NCBI GenBank assembly: GCA_011109175.1
Contig: RDEW01000005.1
Location: 248,001-312,000, forward strand
Length of the DNA: 64,000 bases
Source of the DNA: Dicyema japonicum
Lineage: Eukaryota; Dicyemida; Rhombozoa; Dicyemidae
Direction of reading: 5' to 3'
Shown here: piece by piece, positions 1-10,560 of the stretch
How positions within the stretch are numbered: the stretch's first letter is position 1
Layout of the letters: each line of letters begins with the position of its first letter
Made by a program: the position numbers and the translations under genes
The notes under the pieces: generated by a model
Database searches by the model: none
Told to the model about the DNA's origin: nothing
The model's input: only the letters and a program-made list of their open reading frames with translations

Positions 1-183
1 AAGAAATTCGAGAAAACGCAGAATTTTGCTTTGAAGCTTGCTTACGGGAAAAATCCTTATGCCGATTCTCTAGTGGTTAAAGAAAAATGTGATAGGTTAC
101 GGAACTATAGAAAATATTATTCGAGATTTCAAAACGGCAAAAGTATCTGGGACTTATCTTCAAAGATTACTCGGTGTATATAG
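1..183 (+). mobile_element. Partial ORF, probable C-terminal end of a LINE reverse transcriptase
   Basis: An open frame enters from the left edge and stops at a TAG at 181-183. The visible 60 residues contain KTQNFALKLAYGK followed by basic, Arg/Tyr-rich sequence. This resembles the region downstream of the RT thumb in Jockey/CR1-type LINEs, where a 'VQ.FALKL..G' segment is common. No start codon is visible because the window cuts it. It could also be the end of a host gene; the call rests on one short motif. Confidence 0.35.
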
Positions 184-929
184 GGAAGACTCTCTGGGTA
201 GAAATTGGTTGGCAAGCCTACCGTTTTGTATTACCTCTCCTTTACCAGTGTAATAACTTATAAGCAAAAATAATAGAGAACAGAAACTTTATTTAAGCAT
301 AAAATAGGAGATATATTAGAGAGTTGTTTTTAATTATTCCTGCCTCTATGGCTGGACACTTCACGGTCCCTCATCTCCATTCTTTTCTCAGTCTTGATTG
401 TGGTCTAAACGGGTGGTCCTGGGGGTCAACAAATCGATGAACACGGAAGTCCAACGGGGGCCCCGGGGTGTCAACAAGCCGTTACAAGTGGCTGAACCCG
501 TGAGACAAGAATAATTGAATTTCTTTGAAACTATAGAATTTTCGCAAAATATATAAAAAGAATCGGCAATTTTTGTGAAAAAGGAGGAAGATTCGAGAAT
601 TAGTGTATTGGTTTAGGAGAATTGACCTTCTTATCTGGTATTGGAATTACGTCCAATTTCATAATAAATCGATATTAAGATCTTGAATTGTTTATCCTGA
701 TAACTGTTTAACTGATTTAGCAAATTATTTAAAAGTGTAGTGCAGTTCGCATTTGGATAAATTTCACAATTAAAGATTTCTGATTCATTTTATCACGAAT
801 ACATGTTTAATTAACTTAATAAAAATCATAATTTTTAGAAATGGGATTTTACGGATTTTTTTTTCAAATTGATGAATTCGGGAATTTTTTTACGGATTTT
901 TTCATTTTATTATTATGAACATAAGCAGC
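184..929. other. Intergenic; no gene seen
   Basis: AT-rich non-coding sequence without a supported frame. A GC-rich patch lies at about 340-510, and T-rich runs at about 840-910. I see no repeat, promoter or RNA gene that I can defend. Confidence 0.5.
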
Positions 930-1250
930 TTTTGACTAGCGACGCCGTCATCACTGCGGAACCGGATCGTCTATAAAAGGACTCACATGCAACAAAAAGA
1001 AAAAAAAAGTTAAGAGCATTCCTTGGTTTTCTCGACTATTAGTTATGACAACTAAATAAAGGGTGTTGGAGGAGCTATAGCTAATATGGCTCTTCGTAAA
1101 GTGCAGTAATTTATTATACGCAGCATAAAGAGTTATCGTCGCTTGTTGAGCGCCACAATTTTTAGTGAGACGCCTCAACAATCGAGGATTAGATTTTGCA
1201 GAGAGGATCATCCGGAGACCATCATCTATGAAGAATCTAAGCTTCATTTG
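930..1250 (+). repeat. Dispersed repeat S1, copy 1
   Basis: The block contains CGGAACCGGATCGTCTA, then AAAAGGACTCAC, then a stretch ending with a GGAGCTATAG and ATATGGCT core. The same ordered blocks recur at 54,150-54,385 in the same orientation and at 28,225-28,420 inverted; shorter pieces are at 26,940-27,030 and 44,800-44,880. It has no coding potential. The size (about 200-300 bp) and dispersal suit a SINE or MITE, but I found neither clear terminal inverted repeats nor a tail, so the class is open. Confidence 0.6.
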
Positions 1251-1489
1251 TGAAAATTATATGTTTTGATCTAATCTTGGCTTTATGACGGATCCGATAG
1301 GTCTTAGTTTATTTTATTTATCTCTGAAATTGAAAGTATTTATAAATTTAAAAAATTATAAATAAGACGATTTTTAATTCCTAGTTTTGAATGTTTTTAG
1401 AAATATTGATTAAAATTATTCCAATCAATTAGCTGTTTACGTTAATTGGGCTTTGTTATAACCTAAATATAAAATTATCGTTCATTTGA

Positions 1490-2560
1490 ATGGACAAAAT
1501 TTTAGAATTAGCGAAAATTAATATTACGAAAAATATCGTTCATCTTAGTCATAAAGAGCATAGAGACTTAACTAAGAATTCAAAAGTACGTGTTTTCTCA
1601 ACTCAGGCAAAATTTTACTTCAAAACAGTAACGAAAAATGGACATGTGATCGATGACTACAAGAAAATGAGTAATCAACCATTTGAGATTATAATTGGTA
1701 AACAGTTTCAGTTTGAATATTGGGAGACGTGCATTAAATCTATGCGAGTTGGGGAAATGGCAGAGTTCACGGTCCCATCCCCGGTAGGCAAATTTATTAA
1801 ACTCAGATTTCGATTGGATACGCATTTTTCTCAGCAAACATAAGAAATATCCTTTCTGGAAAAAAGAGGAAGAGGTCTTGTTGTTCGAAAATGTTTGATC
1901 AGTCTACGGGATACGAAGACCTCGACCAACTCAGAGATCACCCACAGGAATTGACTTTTATATTTGGTTCTGGATTATTTTTAAAGTTCAGATTTTGTCG
2001 ATTTAATTTTCAACGATGAGTGCTCTCATGAAATAATGTCATTGGAAGAAAAACTCGAAAATATCCCAAAAATTAAAAAAGACGTCGAAAAATTGTTTTT
2101 ATCCGGAAATATCAGCAAAGTATTGGACAAATGCAGACATGCCAATAATATCCTCGACAGTTTGATGTTAAGGTTTTGTTCTTCAAAATATTTAGGGAAA
2201 AGACGGGGTCGCAGGCATACAACGAATATAAAACTCAAAAAATCTCTTATTTACTTTTACATAGGGAGATGCCTCCTCATAGACCAAAAATATCATGCTG
2301 CAATAAATAACTGCAATGAAGTATTACAGATTGACACGGGTTGGATTAAATACAATTTTCTAGACAATCTAGAAGCTCTGTTCATTCGAGGATCTGCTCA
2401 CTGTCACGTGTGTAACGATATAGAGGCTTTGGAAGACTTCAAACGTGTTAAATGTATTGATAATACGTACATGGAAGAAAATATTGAAAAAGAATTAAAT
2501 GTACTAAAAATAAAACAGAAGGAATATAAGAATCATTTAAAATCATTTTCATTTAAATAA
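1490..2560 (+). CDS. AIP: AIP-like FKBP/TPR co-chaperone (aryl hydrocarbon receptor-interacting protein), 4 exons
   Basis: Exons are 1490-1783, 1807-1966, 1992-2339 and 2364-2560; introns are 23, 25 and 24 nt, all GT-AG. Splicing gives 332 residues, close to the roughly 330 of animal AIP. Residues about 25-150 match the FKBP-like domain: VIDDYKK, PFEIIIGKQF, WET, MRVGEMAEF, then after intron 1 an NIRNILSGK and a YEDLDQLRDHPQELTF block that aligns with AIP. The C-terminal half is a three-motif TPR region containing YIGRCLLIDQKYHAAINNCN and DNLEALFIRGSAH. AIP proteins hold client receptors with HSP90 in the cytosol through the TPR. Intron 3 is a multiple of three without a stop, so a naive translation reads through it; removing it joins IDT to DNLEALF as in the family. 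The start ATG is the first in frame and precedes the conserved N-terminus. Gene and frame look intact. Confidence 0.9.
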
Positions 2561-2561
2561 C

Positions 2562-2567
2562 AATAAA
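2562..2567 (+). promoter_or_regulatory. Poly(A) signal AATAAA directly after the AIP stop
   Basis: AATAAA begins two bases after the TAA at 2558-2560. If used, the 3' UTR would be only about 15-25 nt, in keeping with the compact gene. Confidence 0.5.
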
Positions 2568-2625
2568 ATTGTGACAATTTGTATTAGTAATTAATTATTT
2601 AAATTTTGATTTCTTGTGTGTCATT

Positions 2626-5575
2626 TAGTATTATTATTATTATAAGAACTTATCGCTATGTAATAGTACTTGACAAAGCGTGTGCGACACGAGTTAGCAA
2701 ATCACTGGTTAGTTTCATCCACTTCCTCCTATTCAAAGCCGCAGTGCGCAACCAGTCAAGATCCTCTCCACTTGTAAGATGCCGTCCCATTTCTTTGAGG
2801 TCCTCGTCGAGAACGACTGCCAGTGTCGTCCTTGGGCGACCACGGAAACGGGGGGCCTCCAACATGAAGTAATCCTCCATGGCTACGTTCGCGGGCATCT
2901 AGGTCCAGTCGCAGAATATGGCCGAAAAGCCTCCATCGTGTATCCAGAATCTCATTAGAAATTTCTGAGGTCTTCGTCTTCTTATAAAGAAGATTAGATG
3001 ACATCCTCGTATCACTTCTATCGAACATCATATGCTGTAGTTGGTCTCTATGAAACGCATTAAGCCTCTTCAGTTCATTTCTTGAGCAGGCCCAGGTACC
3101 AGCGTTATACAGTAGTATAGGTTTCACTAGCGAGTTGTATAATCGAGTTTTTGTTATAATGTCAAGGCCCTTTTTGTGAAGCCAGGTGTTCTTCAGTCTT
3201 GAGAGGGCAGTTTGTGCTAGGGTTTTCCTTCTTGTAATTTCTTCATAGTCTCCTAGGAGGGAGCTAAACTTTTTGCACTCGCGCCAGTACTCCTCCGTCC
3301 TTGTTTCTTCTCTCTTGAGTTCAGTTACCTTAGTCTTGTCCGGATTTACTGTTAGGAACCATTCGGCTAGTCTTCCAGGCACTTCTTCCATCAAGCAGGA
3401 AAGCGGTATTTTGTCGTTTGAAATAAAGTCTACGTCGTCAGCATACGCAATAATGTTTGTTTTTTCACCCATTTCGGTTTTGACTCCCGTAAAGCAGCTT
3501 CAAGTATATGACAAAAAGTATAGGTGATAATGGGTCTCCCTGTGGAGTGCAACAGTCGTCTCAAATCGGCGAGACAAGGCTCCCTCGACTCTTACAGTGA
3601 GCCAAGTATCAGCTAGGAGGGTGGTGGCCATTCTGACAGTGGAAGCGTCTAGGAAACTTTCCAAAACCAGTATTAGCCTCCGTCTGTCGACAGAGTCGAA
3701 GGCCCTCGAAATGTCGATTCCGATTAGATCTTTTGAACGGCCGCAGATCTCCATTTGTGGACCACAAAACATCGGAAGTAGATCTTCCTTTTCGGAATCC
3801 GCTGTGGTATAGCGACAGAAAAGTATCTAGGCGTCCTTCCATCCTTTGTAGTGTTATGTTGGCCAGAAATTTCCGAAGTGAATTCATTAATATGACTGGA
3901 CGGAGGTTCTCCACCTTAGATCTTGGTTTATTCGCCTTCTGTACAGGTATCAAGATACCCTCTCTCAGGGTCAGCGTGTGACCATAATAGTACATTTCAT
4001 TCAGGATCCAGCTTTTGGGTTCCATATTTGAAGAATTCACCACCGAGTCCGTCGGGGCCAGGAGTCTGTTGTTTTTCAACTTGGAACTGCAAGTTCAACT
4101 TCATATGGTGTGATTTCTTCGTACAATTTTCTTCGTTCTAGATGATAGTGTCGTTCTTGGATTGAAAAGTTTTCCAAAGTGGCCAGCTATAATTTCCGCC
4201 ACTTCCCTTTGGTCCACAATCTGCGTTCTTTGTCATCTCTTATCATTATCGGTTGATGGGGTCTCTCTTTTTATCTTTTAACAGCCTCGTAGAATTTAGC
4301 GTTGACCTTGAGAGATTCTATCTTCTTTGAATCTGGTCCAGTGCTATATTTCTGTTATGCTGGCGTATAGTTTTTCTTTCTAACCGCAATTTTGATTTTA
4401 CGTTCAAATCGTCAGTATTTTGATATAGCATCAATATGGTCTTCTGTTTATTTGGAAGGTCCTTCACCGTGTAAATTTCATTGTGCGAAGGGATTTTTCA
4501 TTTTTTTTCAATAGATGCAGATTGGCTCCTCTATGTATTGAGTCCTTTACAAAATCCCAGGATTTTCCGGGCGGCAAATCAATATGGATATTTTCTAGCT
4601 CTTCATCCAGATATTCTTTGAATGATAGGGCCCCTTCTGATTGACTTATTAAGATTCCAAGTTATAACGTCTAGAATTGGGTTCTGTGGTTTCAATGTTC
4701 TTCCATTTCATTCTTTGTATACCATAAATCTCTTTAGAGAAAGTCTAGCAATAACCATTTTGTGGTCGCTGTGATAATCGATCCACCATAAGCTCGTGCA
4801 TCAAGTATAACCCTCGATCTTTTTGCCTGCATATGATATAGTCGATCTGGTTGTACATATTTATCACTCGTCCTTCGGGATTTGTTCTGTGTCCCGACCA
4901 CGTAGATTTATGTCTGGCTGGATGCATGAAGGCTGTATTGCATAAAAATAGGTTGTTCGTTTGACAGAAGTTAGCTAGTAGAGTTCCCGGGAGATTTTTT
5001 TCTCCCTACCATGCCTTCCCATGAATGTCTCATCGGTCGTAACCTGGGTGGTAGCTTTCGCATTTAGGTCTCCTGATCATTAGTAATGTTGAGAGAGCAT
5101 ACTTGGAGAAGACGGCAGAAAGACTGGTGTAAAAGTCATCAATCTCCTCAGGGTTTTTATTAAGCCATCCACTGTGAGGGGCGTACACGTTTATTATAGT
5201 TAGATATTTCTTCGACGGGTTGAGGTCATTCAGTTTCAATTGCAACACCCCGATTCTATCATTCACACTGTAATATCGGTAGACTCTCTTGGATAGATCA
5301 TTCCTGACGGCAAATCCTAGCCCATAGTGCTTGTTTCCACCTGGAAGAAGATTAGTCGAAAGTTCCCATGTTGTTCTTCGATCCCGTTGATTAGTTTGGT
5401 CTCCTGAAGGCAGGCGATTGAAATCTTGTATTTTGAAAGATCCTCGACCAGTTCCTTCCGTTTCCAAACGCTAGAGAGTCTCCTGACGTTAAACATGAGA
5501 AGGGAGAAGTCCAATGGCTTGATGCTGTGTTTTCCAGACATTGAGTTCAAGAGCCACGTCACCAATTCAACCAAA
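2626..5575 (-). mobile_element. Near full-length LINE with APE-type endonuclease and RT, frameshifted (family I)
   Basis: Read on the minus strand. The endonuclease starts near 5574 with LLMFNVRRLSSVW and ACLQETK, followed by NVYAPHSGWLNKNPEE and NQIDYIICR. RT follows: RSKVENLRPVILMNSL, HSGFRKGRSTSDVLW, DISRAFDSVDRRRL, then YADDVDFIS at about 3,430. A long C-terminal region follows with VKPILLYNAGTWACS and DTRWRLFGHILRLD. The frame breaks several times, so the copy is dead. The 3' end carries an ATA/TAA simple repeat at about 2,626-2,641, a tail it shares with the copy at 49,517-50,189. Microsatellite tails and a single EN-RT reading frame suggest an RTE-like clade, but the clade was not tested. 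The 3' end converges on AIP, about 65 bp from its stop. Confidence 0.85.
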
Positions 5576-7213
5576 AATTAATTTAGTAATTTTAGTTTAT
5601 TTTTTACTCCCTGTCTCTTCAAGTGAAGGAAACAGGTTTTTAACAGAAAAGTAACTACCAAAAGCGTACGCTCACAGAGATCCCTTAGATATATCTGGTG
5701 TGGCGCAGAAGTTGAATGGAGACCGGATAAGAGATGGCCCGTTTACAAGATAGAAGGCACAGCGACGAAGCCTGTGCTTCAGAATCACTTTTCACGAGGA
5801 CCTTCAGTGTGATACTTCCACTCCTACAATGGGGATACAGTATATCGCTTGATGGAATTGAAGTCTGAAATCTTTCGCATATCTTGGACCACCAGGACTC
5901 ACGAGAATGTGACGCATCTCTAGGATCGACCTGTTTTGGTGGCTCGTTTCCTAACGGTCGCTACCCTTCTACATGTTAATAATTTTAATACTAATAATTT
6001 TACTTTTTAGGTAATACGGCCTCGGGAGACAGCAAAGCCCTAGTTTTTTAGCAACGACACACTAAAATTTGTAGCAATGGTCAGAACAGCTCGTAAGTGT
6101 CAAAAGCGAAGAAATGGTTTTTCTAAATATTTTTCTCAGATTTTGAATTGTAACTGTAAATTGGTTAATTGAGTAAGATTTAGATTTCGACATCGCTTTA
6201 TTCCATGAAATGTTTACTTCACTCAATAATGGAAGAAAGTCGTTGTCTTCCTCCTGGCAGTGAGTATGGTTGGGGTTACAGGATAAATCGAAAACCCGAA
6301 GTTCTGTTCAAAAGAAGGAAATGTCGAAGTATCCGGTTTTAAATCCTGTCCGGGTAAGATTAAAGAACAGTCAGAAGCAGTAGATGTTCCACCCTCACTA
6401 TAAATAAACGGTCTTCAAGTTTTCAGTTGCATAAATTTTTCAAAGAGAGCGGGAGTCCAAGTCAGAGAAAAAATTTTCAAGAAGAGCAGTACCTTGGTTA
6501 GAACAGGTGATTCGTAAATCTGAATTTTTTACTTTAAAATATCTGTAGCGAATATGGGAAAGGGATCAGTATAGTTCCCTTCCTAAGATAGTTTCAGACA
6601 AGCTAAGCAACGGAAGACTAGAGTCATGTATTGTGGTCTGAAAACTGAATGCAAAAGTGATGATTTGATTGTAAATAGCTTTTGATCTTTCAATACCTGT
6701 GATCTGAGTTCGATGAAGGAATTTGAGTCTACTTCATCGGTGCAAGGATGGGAAGAGACATAGTACGTCCAGGAACCGAAGACAGTGCATTCAAGTGAGA
6801 TTGTACAGACGTGCAATCACAATGAAAATGATTGGTGGAGTGTGGAGGGCAAAATCAGTGATAATTGTTAACCCACAGTTTAATAATATTTGAGTGAAAA
6901 AAGAAGGATATCCAAAAGAAGTCCCTGAGAATACTGGAGAGGGATGAGTTTACGTCTTATTTCAACAATCAGTTTTTTCGTATGTTGAGAAAATAAGATA
7001 TATTGACCAAACACAACTCCAAGAATCTTGGACAATATGCATAGTTTCATCGAGCATATTTCCAACGGACAAAGAGTATCTCAGGGAGTAACAAAGTAAC
7101 CTATCTCTGCAAGAGAGGGGAATGGCTGAGTAGGTGATCATTCAGTTTTTCGAACTTTGAACTTTTTTGTTTAAATTGTTCGATCGTAATCAATTGCGAA
7201 AATTTAAAGAACA
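5576..7213. other. Intergenic; one weak small-gene candidate at about 6,231-6,512 (+)
   Basis: No recognised gene. At about 6,231 an ATG opens a short basic frame (MEESRCLPPG...) interrupted by a good candidate mini-intron of about 22 nt with a GTGAGT donor and ACAG acceptor. A second open stretch, rich in Ser, Arg and Lys, runs to a TAG near 6,512. I could not join these confidently into one product and recognise no family. The rest is AT-rich, without repeats that I can match elsewhere in the window. Confidence 0.25.
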
Positions 7214-7303
7214 TACAGTCAAACCTCTTGAATTCGCTGCTTTTTGAATCCGTAGATTTTTTGACCGGTTCTAAAATCGGCGGATTCGAGGGGGTTTACT
7301 GTA
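7214..7303. mobile_element. Tiny inverted-repeat element (MITE), pogo/Tigger-like ends
   Basis: The left end reads TACAGTCAAACCTCTTGAAT. The right end is its imperfect reverse complement, TACAGTAAACCCCCTCGAAT on the other strand. Only about 40 bp lie between the arms. A TA at each edge fits the TA target preference of Tc1/mariner/pogo transposases. It has no coding capacity, so it would need a transposase in trans. Confidence 0.6.
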
Positions 7304-8292
7304 TTTTTAAAAAACTACAAGTGACGGGGATTCTAATAAGTCTTCCACCATCTTCGAAAATGTAATGTAAGTTTTGCCTCGATTGAACAGGCTATTTCGC
7401 CAATATCTAAATTCCCACATAAAATTTAAATTTTAAAACCGAAAATATCAATGATGATTGGATTTCGTTCAAAATAAATAATTTTTATAAACGCATATCA
7501 CTTAGGAATGATAGAAAACAGCCAATGGGATGTCCATCTTTCCGTTTGAAACGGAAGAATCAGGTTCTCGGAAGTCACATGGAAGAATTCCTTTGACAAG
7601 CAACATTCGCTAGAGCGTATCCAAAACCTGTTCGACCGATACATAAACCGAAATGTTGAAAAAATATACTGACTTATGTGATTGAGTGATATTTATTCCT
7701 CTCATTGTTGAGACTTTTGGTGCCATTGAAATCTCAATGCTAAAATTTATGAATCAACTTGAGAGACAGATTTTTGCGCGTTTTAGTAATCTTGTGACCC
7801 CCACTGGGTATTCAAGCGAGTTTCGCCCGCAATGTTGAGGCGGAATAAGGGTTTGAGTTATTCTGTCGATAATAAAATTACTTTCATCAATTTTAAACGT
7901 GAAAATAAAAAAATCATATTTTTTGCTATTTTTAAATTTTCTATTTTCCGATTGTCATTTATTATCGGAGAACACATAAAAAAGTCAATTAAGGTTCCCT
8001 TGTGCCGCACCAGTCACCTTTTGTACCAGTATCATCCCAGGTCCCCTCTTTTCGCAAGTTCTCTTAGTTCATAAGATCTTTGGCTTTACTTTTCCACCGA
8101 TCTTTCTACCCGAGTGCCAAATTTTTATCTTTTTGATAGGACCAGAGACAAGAATTCTTCGGCTGAGAACATCTTCCACATCCCAAGAGCGATCCGAAAA
8201 TCTAATATCGTCTCCACATATCATGATTAATGTTCGTGATATTAAAAAGGATAATCATGTTTTTAAATCATACAAAATAAAAAATTAGAAAT
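7304..8292. other. Intergenic; no gene seen
   Basis: AT-rich sequence between the small inverted-repeat element and the EXOSC9 stop codon. Open frames here are short, lysine/isoleucine-rich and without family features. I see no repeat shared with the rest of the window. Confidence 0.45.
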
Positions 8293-9237
8293 TCAAATCT
8301 CTTCAACATTGAGATCAACTCTCTTCCATTTTTCACCCTCATCCCCTTTAACGTCTTCTACAATTTCCTCAGTGACAACTTCACTGACTGGATCACAAGC
8401 AGGGGGTTCCTCCCTACCATTCCAGAACAAATATGGCTCTCCCATTAGAGACTGGCCACCATTGTGCTGATTCAACACATCTCCAATTTCTGAGAAAGAA
8501 GAGTAGACAAACCGATAGATTTCTCCACGAGACTTGCCAGCTGAAGTGACGGGGGCAGACTCCCGTCGATGTGGCAGCCACATACTTCCCCCAATTTATT
8601 AGTAGCAATAAAGAGTCTGCCCAGACATAGCTCCTCCTCGCAAGTGGTAGGGTCCATCAGAAACACATCCCCTAATAAAAGACCAGTTATACCCGTTAAA
8701 TACGAATGTTGTGAAAAAGGGCATATGGATGACAGGCAGCGGGTGTCCAGAGTGAACTGAGAAGTCGACATACTCACCGGTAGCGGACAAATGGGGCCTT
8801 TTATAAAGACGAACGGCGGTCAGGACGGCCAAGTGGGCAATATCAAGAATATTCCCACCATTGCAGATAATGTTGATACGAATGTTAATGTTCCAGACCT
8901 ATAGTGAGCAAGATGACAACTTTTTCCCCAGAAATATAGCAAAGTGATTCTAAATCGATACAGTCGCTAATACAAGTCTCCAATAGTTTAGAGATCAGTG
9001 GATCTGCAACGTGCAATGATACAATTCCCATATTGTGCTTGAATGGGGCCACCAATTCAGCCGACACTGTAACGAGCAACCTGATTGATTAAATGAAATA
9101 TACATTGTTTCTCCTGCCTTAACCTTGACAGTACTACCATTTATCCATATGTATAGTTCCCTAAATTGATTTAATCCACGCCCGTCAGTTCGACTACGAT
9201 TACAGATGAGTTTCAATATTAACTCACGTGAAAGCAT
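8293..9237 (-). CDS. EXOSC9: Exosome complex component RRP45 (EXOSC9), 5 exons
   Basis: Exons on the minus strand are 9237-9104, 9080-8921, 8898-8693, 8671-8513 and 8489-8293. The introns are 23, 22, 21 and 23 nt, all GT-AG. The product is about 284 residues with an RNase PH-like fold. Matching blocks are RTDGRGLNQFREL near the start, TVSAELVAPF, CIDLESLCYISGEKVW, then NGGNILDIAHLAVLTAVRLY, PLPVIHMPF and MDPTTCEEELCLGRLFIATN. RRP45 is a catalytically inert subunit of the six-member ring of the RNA exosome, which degrades and trims RNA in nucleus and cytosol. The tail is acidic and shorter than in vertebrates. One oddity: exon 3 to exon 4 (8693/8671) is out by one base with canonical sites, suggesting a 1-nt indel, a sequence error or an unusual site. 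A further in-frame 21-nt GTGAGT...CAG stretch at about 8,780-8,760 could be an optional intron, but the unspliced version fits the family better. Confidence 0.88.
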
Positions 9238-9739
9238 TGCTATTTAAATTAATTAATTTAAATTTATTTATTTGTATGATGTTTGAAGAAAAGTTATTAA
9301 TTAATAAAACAGTTATTTGCTCAATAATTAAAAAAATATAATTCCAATACATCTCCAAATTGGTGCATCTAACGAATCTACTTGCCGATCTTTTTCCCCC
9401 AATGCTTGACCACACTTCAATCGAAAACAACGGCTCCGGTTTCATCGGTCTGTGTGGTCATGAAACAAGTCGTTTCTTCCATTTAAGACTAGAAGCCTCA
9501 AATATACGTAAATTGGAAAAAACCCACCCCTCTTCAAATCTTAATGAAAGATGATCGTCGTCGATACATGAAAGCAGCGGGTACTCTGGAGGAACATAAG
9601 AAATTCCTCTCGATACTTTTGAGGTGTACCGGGATCACTTAATTAGTTGGTTTACTCTTTCTTTCTTGGGGTTATTAAATAAATAATACATCTCAACACA
9701 ACTACAATCACTAATAAATGATAGGACTACAAAATATCT
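9238..9739. other. Spacer upstream of EXOSC9; weak small + strand gene candidate
   Basis: The first 100 bp are AT-rich and include the likely EXOSC9 promoter. On the + strand an ATG at about 9,402 opens a frame of about 50 codons. A 43-nt GT-AG stretch would join it to a downstream frame (DRRRYMKAAGTLEEHKKFL) ending near 9,641. I do not recognise the product. If real, the two genes would share a divergent promoter. Confidence 0.25.
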
Positions 9740-10560
9740 AGAATTTTCATTACAAGGGGATTTGGAACGTTCAGCATTGCAAACATTTACGTCCCCTCTC
9801 CATCTTCTTGCCCAAGAGAATTCTCGTTAAACCTATCAAAGCTAAACACCCTACCTGGATAAATTCAAACAAAAACTCTCAATGATGAAATATCAAAAAG
9901 GATTAGAAGAGCTAAAGCCTCTAATTTAAGAAATCCGCTCGACGGTCTGGAGAGCAATCAAACAATTTGGTCCAAAAGGAAATTTTAACTCAAGGCAACA
10001 GACAGATCAACACAAGGCAAACGGAAGAGAACCCAGCCGATCAACTTTATCTCACATTCAGATGTCAGTGATGGTTTGAAGAGGATGAATTCTTCCCGCT
10101 CATGTGGGCCTGATTCTATCCCTGGTATCTTAATAAAACACTTTGGACTCATTGCAATATGCAATCACATTGATTTGAACTATTCAATAAACATGAATAC
10201 CATTCTAAATATCTGGAAACTGTCCTATATGCGCCCAATCCTTAACCCTGGGAAGCCTAAGGACAAACCTGCATAATTTCGACCAATCTCCTTACTATGT
10301 ACATTATCAAAATTATTGGAAAAACTGATTCTATAACCCTGTCCCTTCCTTTTTCATCTTCACAACATGGATTCAGAAGTGATTATTCAACCTCTACACA
10401 CCTCACTCCCTCAACCAATTTTCCTTGAAGGCTTTAACATAAATCATCACCAACTCAAAACCATCGTTTGCTGGTCGATTTACAAATGGACTTTGACTCT
10501 CTCTCCAGGAAAATTTGAACCCGAAAATTGTTTGGCATCTCTGTCAACCCCAATATAAAA
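9740..10560 (+). mobile_element. LINE remnant (endonuclease end plus N-terminal RT), Jockey/CR1-like
   Basis: A degraded + strand copy: NIYVPSPSSCPREF (endonuclease), then SRSCGPDSIPGILIKHFG, ILNIWKLSYMRPILNPGKP and FRPISLLCTLSKLLEKLIL. These are the usual region just before RT and RT motifs 0-2. Stop codons and frameshifts interrupt it, and the palm with its catalytic aspartates is missing. Confidence 0.7.

Noticed and set aside
2627-2641. Independent microsatellite
   Set aside because: The (TTA)n run is the 3' tail of a minus-strand LINE, as the matching tail at 50,175-50,190 shows.
7832-8074. 80-residue + strand protein upstream of EXOSC9
   Set aside because: Low-complexity AT-derived Lys/Ile/Phe sequence in an intergenic stretch; no homology and no splice support.
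8760-8780. Additional 21-nt GTGAGT-CAG intron in EXOSC9 exon 3
   Set aside because: The donor and acceptor look good and the length is 3n, but the residues it encodes (GEYVDFS) align with the family, so I kept it as coding.
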